Source: Candidatus Endomicrobium embiratermitis (GTDB taxonomy: Bacteria > Elusimicrobiota > Endomicrobiia > Endomicrobiales > Endomicrobiaceae). Taken from it: 64,000 bases of DNA. The position numbers and the translations under genes were made by a program. Of this stretch, positions 1 to 8,312 are shown one piece after another. Numbering within the stretch: the first letter of the stretch is position 1; each line of letters begins with the position of its first letter. The DNA lies in NCBI GenBank assembly GCA_009781315.1, contig WQYI01000003.1, positions 1 through 64,000 of the forward strand, given 5' to 3'. The notes under the pieces were generated by a model. The model worked only from the letters and a program-made list of their open reading frames with translations, made no database searches and was not told where the DNA came from.

Positions 1-42
1 CTGTTTCCTGCTTTGTCCGTAAAAGCTTTTTACATATTGCAT
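1..42 (-). CDS. Possible 5' end of a gene running out of the window
   Basis: Reading leftwards from an ATG at 42-40 there are 14 open codons (beginning MQYVKSFYGQ) to the window edge. A plausible ribosome-binding site, AAAGGA, lies about 7 nt upstream. Nothing in so short a piece identifies a family, and a chance open frame is possible. Confidence 0.28.
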   Translation of the reverse strand, partial: MQYVKSFYGQSRKQ

Positions 43-55
43 GCTAAATCCTTTT

Positions 56-83
56 AATAATTCTGTTTTTATACAGAATTATT
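56..83. repeat. Perfect inverted repeat (11-bp arms, 6-nt loop)
   Basis: AATAATTCTGT at 56-66 is the exact reverse complement of ACAGAATTATT at 73-83. It sits between the leftward partial gene and the rightward Fic remnant. It could be an operator for divergent transcription or an AT-rich hairpin. No T-run follows that would make it a clear terminator. Confidence 0.5.
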
Positions 84-103
84 CTAGTAATTTAGTCTAA
101 CAT

Positions 104-640
104 GTGTTTGAGATTTTTCACTCCATGATAAACCAGCTTCTTTTAATACCTTGTTTTATCTTAGATTTTTTATGCATACATCCGTTTTCCGACGGTAACG
201 GCAGAATATCAAGATTATTATCATTACTGCTTCTATATCAAAACGGTTTTGACGCCGGAAAATATATTTCCTTTGAAGAACAGATAAATAAAAATAAAAG
301 CGCTTATTACGCCGCTTTGCAAAAATCCTCTATTGATTGGCACGACGGAAAGAATGATTATATCCCGTTTATAGAAAACTTTATTTTCACATTGCTTGTT
401 TGTTACAAAGAATTAGACAAACGTTTTGCCCTTATCAGCGAAAAACGTTTGCCTAAAAGAGAAAGAGTAGAAGTAACCGTGCTAAACAGCCTAGTACCTG
501 TCGGTAAAAAAGAAATAAACTATATTTTGCCTGATGTCAGCGCAAGGACTATAGAAGTGGTTTTGTCGCAAATGTTAAAACAAAATAAAATAAAAAAACT
601 AGGCACTTTTAAAGATGCTAAATATGTGAAAGTGAAATAA
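104..640 (+). pseudogene. Fic-domain protein, 5'-truncated (C-terminal part only)
   Basis: The frame contains the complete Fic active-site motif HPFSDGNGRISR (His26 to about residue 37), preceded by the hydrophobic IPCFILDFLCI helix typical of Fic proteins. A helical and winged-helix-like tail follows to residue 178. Fic proteins usually transfer AMP from ATP to target proteins. Full-length relatives of this type are about twice as long and carry an N-terminal helical region before the motif; here an in-frame stop lies directly upstream (98-100). The only available start is a GTG without a convincing ribosome-binding site. I read it as a remnant whose 5' half was lost, although the catalytic motif is untouched and a short translated form cannot be excluded. 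Confidence 0.75.
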
Positions 641-681
641 CCAGCATTTCCATATTTATTAAGCCGCCGCCAATATGGCCC

Positions 682-696
682 TGGTTAAGGGGACGT
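682..696 (+). repeat. 15-bp motif shared with the IS3 right flank (copy 1)
   Basis: TGGTTAAGGGGACGT matches TGGTCAAGGGGACGT, found on the minus strand just outside the right end of the IS3 element (8301-8315), with one mismatch. A weaker copy is at 6947-6961. The copies flank the accessory genes and may be the termini of a larger or older mobile element. Confidence 0.4.
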
Positions 697-761
697 AGTG
701 TTTGACAGAAAAACTATTATTATGTCAGTTACTACATCCACTTGACATTACTGCTTACCGT

Positions 762-1394
762 TTATTTCATACTGCTTATAACATCTGTATTAAACACTTC
801 ATTAAGCCATACGACTACATCATTTTTTGATACTTTGTTTTTTGTTCCGCGCCCGATTCGCCTTTCTATTTGATTGCTGCCTCTGGCTGTAAATCCGGGT
901 TTTACCTCGCTTGCGCCTATAGCATTTTTTATTATATCGTCGTAAAAGTTCCCGGCTCCGCCGCCGCCGTGAGTGCAGAACGGAACAATAATCTTGCCTT
1001 CGAAGCTATTGTTCGCCAAAAACGTTGCAACCGGCGGAGCATAAGTATTGAACCAAATCGGAGAACCTACAAATATGATGTCATAATCCACGATATTTTT
1101 TTCAAAAGGCTTGATTTCAGGATGAATGTTGTTTCTAAATTCTTCCCTTGCTCTGTTCAATATTTGCCTATAGCTGCCAGAATAAGAATTAACCGGTTCA
1201 ATTCCCTGAATATCTCCGCCAAGCACCTCGTGAATCCATGTTGCCACGGTTTGAGTGTTTTTATTAGGGGATTCGGAAAAATAAACCACAAGAACTTTTC
1301 TTTCAGGTTTATTTGTCAGTTCGACTTTTTTTATACTGCCGCTGCCGCAAGCGGCAACAAATAATGCCAAAACGACATATAATATTTTCTTCAT
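762..1394 (-). CDS. Flavodoxin-family lipoprotein
   Basis: This is a 210-residue protein with a lipoprotein signal (MKKILYVVLALFVAAC, lipobox Cys16), so it is probably anchored in a membrane facing the periplasm. A flavodoxin fold follows: the FMN phosphate loop lies around residues 36-51 (VVYFSESPNKNTQT), then GSPIWFNTYAPP and FCTHGGGGAGN, which usually contact the isoalloxazine ring. Flavodoxin-like exported proteins bind FMN and transfer electrons; the partner is unknown. I chose the start at 1394 because GGAG sits 7 nt upstream and it gives a clean signal peptide; a longer frame to 1487 adds 31 residues that would bury the signal. It is transcribed in the same direction as the methyltransferase operon, about 160 nt further on, and may belong to the island. 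Confidence 0.85.
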   Translation of the reverse strand: MKKILYVVLALFVAACGSGSIKKVELTNKPERKVLVVYFSESPNKNTQTVATWIHEVLGGDIQGIEPVNSYSGSYRQILNRAREEFRNNIHPEIKPFEKNIVDYDIIFVGSPIWFNTYAPPVATFLANNSFEGKIIVPFCTHGGGGAGNFYDDIIKNAIGASEVKPGFTARGSNQIERRIGRGTKNKVSKNDVVVWLNEVFNTDVISSMK

Positions 1395-1553
1395 GTTTGA
1401 CTCCGAAAAGCTCCTTTTATAACTATTGCTTTTTGTCTGCTCCGCCATACAGGAATATCCTGCATGGCATACAAAATTGGGGAGCACCTAAAATAATAGC
1501 CGGTGTAAGTAGCTTCTTAAGCTTACCTCACAGACTTTATACAAACATAGGTA

Positions 1554-1820
1554 TTAAATTATTTCCCAAACCCCTTTAGGACTCATGTTTAATCCGTGAG
1601 GATTTTCTTTTTTTGATGCTGGTTTCATTCTTTTTTGCTTGCGTAATTCTGTAGCTGCCCATCTTATATCATAATTCCAAGTATAAAATAAATCTCCAGA
1701 TTTCTTTAACTCTTCAGAATAAAGTTTCCAAAATTTTTTGAAAATATCTATCATTACTGCCTTACTACCAAGAGATTTTATGGTTTTATATAACAAATTG
1801 GGTAAATCTTGACGAATCAT
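1554..1820 (-). CDS. Small winged-helix-like protein (Mrr N-terminal-like)
   Basis: This is an 88-residue basic protein with a strong ribosome-binding site (GGAGG, 4 nt before ATG). It begins with a helical segment (LPNLLYKTIKSLGSKAVMIDIFKKFW in two turns), continues with WNYDIRWAATELRKQKRMKPA, and ends in SPKGVWEI. The last two blocks resemble the recognition helix and the G-x-W-x-I wing strand of the winged-helix domain at the N-terminus of Mrr-type restriction proteins. The family link is my inference from pattern. It lies 78 nt downstream of the receiver-domain gene on the same strand and is probably the last gene of that operon, where it could act as DNA-binding adaptor or repressor. No nuclease motif is visible. 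Confidence 0.6.
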   Translation of the reverse strand: MIRQDLPNLLYKTIKSLGSKAVMIDIFKKFWKLYSEELKKSGDLFYTWNYDIRWAATELRKQKRMKPASKKENPHGLNMSPKGVWEII

Positions 1821-1898
1821 AGTACCTCCATTAGGATAATAACTTACGTTTCTATTAAAGGGTTATATCTGATTTTTGTGTTAAAGAGCAAGAATTGC

Positions 1899-3155
1899 TT
1901 AGGTATTGGTGGTGGTGTCGGCAAATAATTCTTCAGGGACTGGCATTACACCCTGTCTTACTATATACTGCGAAAATTTTTGTTGAATTTGATTAATATG
2001 AGGTGCTAATATTCGTCCAAGTATATTGTCTTTAAGTTCACTAAATTTTCTGACTTCAAATTGTGTAAAATCAAATTTAATAAACTTACTATCAATAGGC
2101 CCTATGATTTTTTCGTTTGCTTTTTCTATAAATGTTCCATGTAGAAATAAAGTTTTTTTATAGTGTTTTTTAATAATAGTACATGTCTTTTGCAGCTGCA
2201 CATTGTCAGTTATATCAGTTATAATTGATTTCAAGCAATCTGGGGTTATATCCTTAGTTCTTATAGTATTTTCTTCAATTTTTTCTCCTTCAATCAAGTA
2301 TAAAATAGGATCACTTTCTCGTGCTATGTCACATTGAGCCCTTATATTTAAAAGATATTTATTATTGTGACTGCTAAATAAATCTCCTGTATATGCATTT
2401 TCAGTAGGATTATCTTCATTATGTTTCATATATCTCTCACATTCTAAAACTTTACTTAATTCTCGCGGATGACATTCATGTCCATCACATTCAAGTATAT
2501 TGCTTTCAAATTTATAATTTTGGAGCCTAGTATTAAAATTTTTGGATATAAAATCGCCAAAACTAAATATGGCGCCATGTTCATTATCAAGTTTCATTTT
2601 TTTCCATATTTTTTGTACCCAACCTGGAGAATGTTCGTATAACTCAATAAACATATTATGCATTGTTCTATTAGCTAAACTTTCCCATTCTTTAAAAACA
2701 TAAGCTGATGGTGCACTCTCTATCCAAACTTTGAGGCAATCGAATAAACCATTTGCTTCTATGTCTGCCTTTTTTTTGATAAAAATTCTTTTGTTGCTTT
2801 GTAAATCGTCATCCAATTCATCTCTTGCTTCATCTTCTTCTTTAGTGGTAAATATAAAAACAGGGCAGAAAGTTTTCTTCAATATTTGCCTTACGAACTC
2901 TTGTTTGTTTTCATTAAAAGTTATCGGTGGTATGCCTGCTGCGGGAATCAAATTCCAATCCATTACTATAAAAGAAGCGTTTAAAAATGAATCAATAATT
3001 ACCTGTGACGGGATTGTTTTATACTCAACCACTGGAAAATCATTGGTTTTAAAATTCTCTTTGATTCTGTAAATTTCAGAATCTTCATTTTCAATTTCGT
3101 CATCAATGATTACAATGAAACCTTTTAACAGTCTCTTTAGTTCATTGATATCCAT
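1899..3155 (-). CDS. Receiver-domain protein with a long unknown output region
   Basis: This is a 418-residue protein. Residues 10 to about 130 have the landmarks of a response-regulator receiver: acidic pair D18-D19 after a hydrophobic strand (FIVIIDDE), candidate phospho-acceptor Asp66 (IVMDW), hydroxyl position Thr103/104 (VFIFTTK), and a lysine strand (RIFIKKK) near 123-129. An insertion after Asp66 makes it atypical. The remaining ~290 residues match no output domain I recognise; they contain a Cys/His patch (CDGHECHPRE) near the middle and end in an SQYIVRQGVMPVPEEL-type helix. The ATG directly follows the stop codon of the kinase gene, so the two are almost certainly co-translated and are probably cognate. 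I see neither a helix-turn-helix nor a nuclease motif. Confidence 0.7.
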   Translation of the reverse strand: MDINELKRLLKGFIVIIDDEIENEDSEIYRIKENFKTNDFPVVEYKTIPSQVIIDSFLNASFIVMDWNLIPAAGIPPITFNENKQEFVRQILKKTFCPVFIFTTKEEDEARDELDDDLQSNKRIFIKKKADIEANGLFDCLKVWIESAPSAYVFKEWESLANRTMHNMFIELYEHSPGWVQKIWKKMKLDNEHGAIFSFGDFISKNFNTRLQNYKFESNILECDGHECHPRELSKVLECERYMKHNEDNPTENAYTGDLFSSHNNKYLLNIRAQCDIARESDPILYLIEGEKIEENTIRTKDITPDCLKSIITDITDNVQLQKTCTIIKKHYKKTLFLHGTFIEKANEKIIGPIDSKFIKFDFTQFEVRKFSELKDNILGRILAPHINQIQQKFSQYIVRQGVMPVPEELFADTTTNT

Positions 3156-5384
3156 TTATTCGCCATCCTCTTTTACAAACTCCATTACAAAGTTTGCTCC
3201 ATCTAAAAGTTTGTCTTTTGAAAACTCAGCTAATTCAATCGTGTAATCATAGCGGTCTAACAATTGCCTTGCAATATATAAACCCAGTCCTCGGCCGGAT
3301 TCACCTTTACCCGAATAAAACGCTTCAAAAATATAATCTTTGTCTTCAGGTTGAATACCTGGGCCGTTATCGGAGAAAATTAAACGATTATGCTCTCCGT
3401 CTAATGTAATCAATATCTGCTTGTTTTCCATGTCTATTGTTTTCAACCAATAGTATGCATTATCAAACAAATTTATAAATAATTGTAACAAGACAGCATC
3501 TGTTGTTTTAACAATCAAAGATTGTTTAGTAGAATCTATATTACAAGTTATTTTGTTATCTTTTAGTGGATTTTTATAGAAACTATATACCTTATCAATA
3601 ATATCTTTAACATTTATATTTTTTGTCCGTTGTTTTGATGACGGGAAAAGTTTTTGTATATCTTTAAATTGCGCTTTTATAATACCCAATGTACCTAAAA
3701 TAGATAAAATTTCATCATTATAATAGCTTTTGTTAATTTCGCCAGATTGCGACAATGATTTTATTACATCCTGAGCGCGTTTTATTGTTCCGTCTAGTAA
3801 AATATTAATATCGTGAGATGCTGTTTCTATTGATAATCCAACCGCGGCTAAATCTTCTGTTTTTTTAATTCTGTCGTCATATATTTTGACTTCTTTTTCA
3901 TAAATATTTTCTAATTTACTTACATTATCGAGTAAAATTTTGTCATTAGGGTAAGTTTTTTCCACATACTGCTTCATATTACTTATCAATCCTTTAGGCT
4001 TACCAACTTTATCAAATTCTTCTTTCTTTTTTTCATTTATCAAGTATTGTGCATAATCTTTCATCCTTATATATCTTAATAATATCTGAATTATGGCTAT
4101 AAATCGTCCAAATGTACCATCTTCATCAATCAGGCCTTCTCGATTTGTTTTATCCTTAAGTTTATGATTTTTTTCTTGTGTTATGTAGATACATCCTACC
4201 ACTTGATCATTGCTTAAAAACTCATCTGCTTTTTTTGTGCCTCTTATCATATCTATTTTTAGCCAATCGTCGTTTGCATCACCATAGGGCATAACCCGAA
4301 CATCATCTCTATACAAATACACTCTATGTGGTTTTACTAAGTCTATATCACTTTTATCCAAAACACATTTCCCACGTTTAGTATTAAGGTCAAAAATGTA
4401 AAATTCAAAATTAAAATCTCCGAAGTTTGTTATGTCTTGATTAGGAAAAGCTTCTTTATAATATGTCATTCCTTTTATTTCAGAGGATGACAACTCAACC
4501 GTGCGTTCTTTACCATTCAGATTAAATACAAACTTTTGTTCTTGTTCTTTGTAAATACCGTCTTTGATTTTAAGCACAGGGCTATTGTCTAACAGATTAT
4601 GCAATCTCTCCGCACTATCGTTTACACAAGGACGTGAATTACCGTTAAAAAATATGCTTACATCAAAATCAGACTGCTTATTATGTCTAAAAATCGGTTG
4701 CATTTTACTTATTTCTCTTTGCACATTTTCTATCTTTTTTTTGCTCCAATTGCTTTTTAAATTTGTTATTTCAATTCTTGTGCCATACTGTAACCCTTTT
4801 TTACTAGTTCCACCAAATGAAACTTTTCTATCAACAAACACTTTAGGCGTGTCATGCGAAAAATTAACTTCTAAGTCGTCAATAAAAAGTTCCTTCTTAA
4901 TATTATCCTCTGAAAGAAAATCATCGTCATATTTACCGAAATTATATTCAATGCTATACTCAAACTTTCCGCCTTTCAAATCTGAAGTTTTTTTTCGTGT
5001 TGTTACTGTTACGTCTTTGCCTAACTTAAATATAGCAAACCGTCCAATACCCTTTTCACCTTGAATAAACCGCCCTTTGGGAGTTCTAGGTTTTAGGCTT
5101 TTGCCCTTTAGCTTCACAGGTGTTGCAGGATTAAGCCAAGATTTTTTTATTGTTCTTCTAGCCATCCCAAAGCCATCATCTTCAATAATAATTTTCGATG
5201 TTTCTTTGAGTGAATAGTCTTCATTGAAATCTATAAAACTAACTTTAACCCAAGAAGCATCTGCATCATACGAATTTTTAATAAGTTCAATTAAAGCAAC
5301 AGTTTCATTCGTTATTAACTGTTCACCCAACATTGTTATTAGGCGCGCATAAGGCCTTATACGTAATGGCAATGGTTTATTCAT
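3156..5384 (-). CDS. Dual-GHKL ATPase: MORC/Hsp90-like N-terminus plus histidine-kinase C-terminus
   Basis: This is a 742-residue protein with two separate GHKL (Bergerat-fold) ATP-binding modules. The first has its N box at residues 33-43 (ELIKNSYDADA), G1 box DDGFGM at 69-74 and a GEKGIGRFA lid motif at 109-117, which is the pattern of Hsp90, MutL and MORC-type ATPases. A middle region of roughly 300 residues follows, then a coiled segment, a DHp-like helix with candidate phospho-acceptor His524 (ETASHDIN), an N box near 636-643 (FINLFDNAYYW), DNGPG at 672-676 and GRGLGL near 697. It therefore combines a conformational clamp ATPase and a sensor kinase in one soluble chain with no membrane segment. 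It overlaps the methyltransferase stop by 1 nt and abuts the receiver gene, so all three form one operon. The role in defence or DNA-damage sensing is inferred. Confidence 0.85.
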   Translation of the reverse strand: MNKPLPLRIRPYARLITMLGEQLITNETVALIELIKNSYDADASWVKVSFIDFNEDYSLKETSKIIIEDDGFGMARRTIKKSWLNPATPVKLKGKSLKPRTPKGRFIQGEKGIGRFAIFKLGKDVTVTTRKKTSDLKGGKFEYSIEYNFGKYDDDFLSEDNIKKELFIDDLEVNFSHDTPKVFVDRKVSFGGTSKKGLQYGTRIEITNLKSNWSKKKIENVQREISKMQPIFRHNKQSDFDVSIFFNGNSRPCVNDSAERLHNLLDNSPVLKIKDGIYKEQEQKFVFNLNGKERTVELSSSEIKGMTYYKEAFPNQDITNFGDFNFEFYIFDLNTKRGKCVLDKSDIDLVKPHRVYLYRDDVRVMPYGDANDDWLKIDMIRGTKKADEFLSNDQVVGCIYITQEKNHKLKDKTNREGLIDEDGTFGRFIAIIQILLRYIRMKDYAQYLINEKKKEEFDKVGKPKGLISNMKQYVEKTYPNDKILLDNVSKLENIYEKEVKIYDDRIKKTEDLAAVGLSIETASHDINILLDGTIKRAQDVIKSLSQSGEINKSYYNDEILSILGTLGIIKAQFKDIQKLFPSSKQRTKNINVKDIIDKVYSFYKNPLKDNKITCNIDSTKQSLIVKTTDAVLLQLFINLFDNAYYWLKTIDMENKQILITLDGEHNRLIFSDNGPGIQPEDKDYIFEAFYSGKGESGRGLGLYIARQLLDRYDYTIELAEFSKDKLLDGANFVMEFVKEDGE

Positions 5385-6655
5385 TAGTGTTTTCTCCCAC
5401 TAATCAATAATTCTTCATGGTATATTTGACGCTGTTCCTTATCAGTAGTAAACTTACCATTACTATCCCTATAAGGTGTCAATAATTTATTAGATATTTT
5501 ACGTCTATCAATTTTAATATCGTCTAAGCCACAGTCCATCATTGCTTCCACCAAATGTCTAGAATTTTCAATTTTTATACCTTTGAATTCTGTATTACCT
5601 ACTACAAAAAATACCATGCCATTTTTTTTCAACATTTTAGTGCACTTTTTTACTACTTTCTGCATATCTTCATAGTAACGAGCCACAGATTTCACTCTTG
5701 ATTTGCTTTTCATAACTTCAATTAAATCTTTAACTATTTGTTGTCCTTTTGAGTTCAACTTTAGGCCTTCAAGTTTTAAATTTTCGCTATTATGCATACT
5801 TCCAATAGTACCTTTTCTATAAGTTTTATAGTCGTCGGTATAATCTAACCATAGGGTTGATAATTGATGCAAATCCGCATATTCATAGGATGTTGCATAT
5901 GGCGGACTACTTACTATTAGATCTACCTTGGGAATATTTTTTAATGTCAAAAAATTTCCTGTTTGTATATTATATGTTTTAGACTGTTCTTTATCGCTGT
6001 TGTTTTCACTTGATTTGACAAATTTATTATATTGCTTCTTGAAAGCATCTTCAGGATTCATTGGTATTTTATTTGGATCTATTTGTGGCTTAATAGATTT
6101 AGATAACCATCTTGAGGTTGATTTCAAAATAGCTGAAAAAATACAAAGAAAAGCATCTCTATATTTACCTTTTGGTACGTTATTTATGGCATTTTTTATT
6201 TTTAGCAAACTCAAATATTTATGTTCGTCAAACCAGTACTGTAGACGTTCATTGGCATTAATGTAAGATTCTGGGCTGCAGTCTGCTTCTACAATTGTTT
6301 CAAGGATTCTTGTATAGTACTTATTTAAAACATTAATATTGTAATTTCCACTTTTTACACGAGCTATCAGGGTAGCAACAGGATTTATGTCACATCCCCA
6401 AAAACTATAATTATGTAATTTGGCTTCCAATGCCACCGTACCGCAACCACAGAAGATATCTGCAACTGATTTCACATCAACATTCTCTTTTCTTGCATAA
6501 TCAAATACTTTTGAGGCAATAAAGGCAGGAAATTTCGCAGGATATGCGTGTATGTTGTGCATATTGTTTTCTTTTTCATTACCAAAATTCCAATCAGCAT
6601 TTATTTCAACTTGAAAAGAATCTTGGTTAACATATTCTTTGCCAACTTTATTCAT
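5384..6655 (-). CDS. DNA methyltransferase (amino-MTase, SPPY type)
   Basis: This is a 423-residue soluble protein. SAM-binding motif I (ADIFCGCG, residues 66-72) precedes catalytic motif IV SPPY (250-253), and a conserved N-terminal block HNIHAYPAKFPAF (33-45) is typical of this group of site-specific DNA methyltransferases. SPPY is most often found in cytosine-N4 enzymes, but adenine-N6 activity is possible. The region between motif I and SPPY (about 90-245) probably holds the target-recognition part. It is the first gene of the operon (GAGG 6 nt before ATG) and overlaps the kinase gene by one base. No adjacent restriction endonuclease is recognisable, so this is either a restriction-modification-like system with an unrecognised effector or a marking system read by the kinase/receiver pair. 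Confidence 0.85.
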   Translation of the reverse strand: MNKVGKEYVNQDSFQVEINADWNFGNEKENNMHNIHAYPAKFPAFIASKVFDYARKENVDVKSVADIFCGCGTVALEAKLHNYSFWGCDINPVATLIARVKSGNYNINVLNKYYTRILETIVEADCSPESYINANERLQYWFDEHKYLSLLKIKNAINNVPKGKYRDAFLCIFSAILKSTSRWLSKSIKPQIDPNKIPMNPEDAFKKQYNKFVKSSENNSDKEQSKTYNIQTGNFLTLKNIPKVDLIVSSPPYATSYEYADLHQLSTLWLDYTDDYKTYRKGTIGSMHNSENLKLEGLKLNSKGQQIVKDLIEVMKSKSRVKSVARYYEDMQKVVKKCTKMLKKNGMVFFVVGNTEFKGIKIENSRHLVEAMMDCGLDDIKIDRRKISNKLLTPYRDSNGKFTTDKEQRQIYHEELLISGRKH

Positions 6656-7072
6656 ATTACCTCAAATTATGCCTAGGATATGTTTTTACAAAAACAATTG
6701 AATTATGTTTCTACATGATATCAAAAATATAGAAAATATTAAACACCGAGTTGCTTGCAAATACTTTTTGCCATATAAGCGAGAGATAATACACAGAAAT
6801 ATTGTATAAAATTTTATGCGATTATGTTAAATTTTGTAGAAGTTCACAACATATTAGACATTTTGCTTTTTAGCAAGGATAGTGAATAATGAAGCGGCGT
6901 TTGATAATTTAATGATTTATGTCGGATTTTGTTGATATTGGTCATTGGTCATTGGGGACGGGGGTATTGACCAGAAGAAAATGATTAAAATATTAAAAAA
7001 TTACAAAAAAAATGCCCTAATAAATAGACTTTTCTTGGTTTACTCAAACAGAGTGTGTGGTCAACACCCCCG
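6656..7072. other. Gene-free spacer between the methyltransferase operon and the IS element
   Basis: These 417 bases are AT-rich and hold no convincing gene. The methyltransferase promoter must lie near 6660-6720 (CATAAT is visible on the minus strand just upstream of the start). At 6941-6961 there is a tandem GGTCATT followed by GGGGACG, part of a motif shared with 682-696 and 8301-8315. The stretch 6980-7060 is featureless apart from an outer copy of the IS flank motif (GTGGTCAA, 7057-7064). Confidence 0.6.
6947..6961 (+). repeat. 15-bp motif shared with the IS3 right flank (copy 2)
   Basis: TGGTCATTGGGGACG resembles TGGTCAAGGGGACGT at the IS3 right flank and TGGTTAAGGGGACGT at 682, with a one-base shift in the spacing between the TGGTYA and GGGGACG blocks. 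Confidence 0.3.
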
Positions 7073-7107
7073 TGAACTGAACCCCATTTGGTAAAGTTGT
7101 AGAAGTG

Positions 7108-7960
7108 TCACTGCGGTATTTGTTCAGGTGTTCCATTGTATTTTAATATCACTCTTTGCCTATTGTAATATAACGCATATTCATCTATTAAATCTTTTGT
7201 TTCTTGTAATGTCTTTGGTTTTCTTGCATACAAACATTCTGTCTTTAATGAACTAAAAAAACTTTCTATTGGCGCATTGTCTTTTGGCATCGCTGGTGCT
7301 GACATTGACAAGTCTATCTTATTCTCTCGTGCAATTTTCGCATATGCTAATCCGCTATATTGAAATCCTCGGTCGCTATGTAATAACGTTTCTTTCTCTT
7401 CCTTCTTTTGCCGTAATGCTGATTTTATCGTCTCTAATACCAAATTAACATTATTGTTCGTTGAATATTTATAACTTACTAATTCTCTCCTATGACAATC
7501 TAGTAATGCTGATATATATATATTACTCCTTCTTTACACTTATACTCTGTTATGTCCGTTAGCCACACTTTGTCCTGTTCTTTTTGGTCAAACTTTCTAT
7601 TTAGCTTATTCTCGTATATGTTTATGAACTTTTCACCAAAACTTTTGTAATTACTGCTCTTTTTCCTTCTTATCTTGCTTAATAAATTATATTTTACCAT
7701 CACCCTATATATCTTCTTATGGTTTATCTTTTTTTCTCTTCCTCTATTTATCTCAAAACTTACTTTCCTATATCCGTAACTCTCTTTAAACCCTTTCTTT
7801 ATCTCTTTTATTTCTTTATATAATTCTTCGTCGCATTCTTCTTTCTTTTCTATATTCTTATGCTTGTAATATCCACTCTCAGATACTCCCAATTCTTTAC
7901 ATAAATCTCTTACTCTATACTTCTCTCTTAACTTCTCTTTACCTGCAAATTTTACTTTTT
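7108..7960 (-). pseudogene. IS3 transposase orfB (DDE integrase core), frameshifted
   Basis: Two frames join into one IS3 orfB product. The upstream part contains SESGYYKH, SYGYRKV and the first catalytic Asp in VWLTDITEY. The downstream part contains the second Asp in LLHSDRGFQYSG and the Glu in PIESFFSSLK, ending near YYNRQR. The break lies at 7510-7522, in a (TA)n run of the codons for VIYI: a 2-nt change shifts the frame and creates a stop. With those 2 nt removed the reading continues through a normal ISALLDCHRRELVSY stretch. Upstream, orfB lies in the -1 frame relative to orfA and would be expressed by slippage on the A9 run at about 7957-7965. Confidence 0.85.
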
Positions 7961-8233
7961 TTTTGACAATTCACTTAATACCTTCTGAATATCCCTCAAC
8001 ATCTTGTTCTCTCTCTCTAATCTCTTTATCTTCTCTTCTATACACTCTTTTCCCTTTTTCTTACTTTCAAAACTTTCTATTCCTCTTTCTCTATATCTGT
8101 TACTTATTCTCACTATTGTCCTTTGGCATACTCCATACTCTCTCGCCAATTCATTTGTTGACTTACCTTCTTCAAACCTTTTTACACATACTTCTTTCTT
8201 TTTTTCGTTACTTAACTTCTTTGCCTCTTTCAT
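7952..8233 (-). CDS. IS3 transposase orfA (DNA-binding subunit)
   Basis: This is a 93-residue basic protein with a ribosome-binding site AAAGGAG about 8 nt before ATG. It has a helix-turn-helix (STNELAREYGVCQRTIVRI, about residues 25-43) and a C-terminal heptad-like segment (IEEKIKRLERENKMLRDIQ), the usual IS3 orfA architecture for binding the terminal repeats and dimerising. It ends in KKK-stop on the A-rich slippery site, where -1 slippage would fuse it to orfB. It appears intact, but its partner frame is broken. Confidence 0.85.
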   Translation of the reverse strand: MKEAKKLSNEKKKEVCVKRFEEGKSTNELAREYGVCQRTIVRISNRYRERGIESFESKKKGKECIEEKIKRLERENKMLRDIQKVLSELSKKK

Positions 8234-8312
8234 GTGGTTTCTCCTTTTTTCATTATACCACATGACTCTTTCTATTCTCTACTTTCTTGGGGGCAGTTCA
8301 ACGTCCCCTTGA

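Larger units (their letters stand above)
7073..8300 (-). mobile_element. IS3-family insertion sequence, decayed
   Basis: The ends are imperfect inverted repeats: TGAACTGAACCCC at 7073 on the plus strand and TGAACTGCCCCC reading leftwards from 8300. Inside are two overlapping transposase frames on the minus strand, orfA (helix-turn-helix plus leucine-zipper type) and orfB (DDE integrase core). A run of nine A residues at the orfA/orfB junction is a classic -1 frameshift site. Both ends are extended by an outer GTGGTCAA about 8 bp further out (7057-7064 and 8309-8316), so the true element ends may lie there. I could not find a convincing target-site duplication for either definition. orfB is frameshifted, so the copy is probably immobile. 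Confidence 0.85.

Noticed and set aside
870-1364. Plus-strand 164-codon frame opposite the flavodoxin
   Set aside because: It is antisense to a well-supported gene with lipobox and FMN motifs, and it lacks any recognisable feature.
1554-6655. Classical type II restriction-modification system
   Set aside because: Only the methyltransferase is recognisable; no PD-(D/E)XK, HNH, GIY-YIG or PLD nuclease motif is visible in the neighbouring genes.
8004-8312. Plus-strand Leu/Ser/Phe-rich open frames opposite the IS3 orfA
   Set aside because: They are the antisense of a Lys/Glu-rich coding sequence; hydrophobic composition is a complement artefact and no ribosome-binding site is present.
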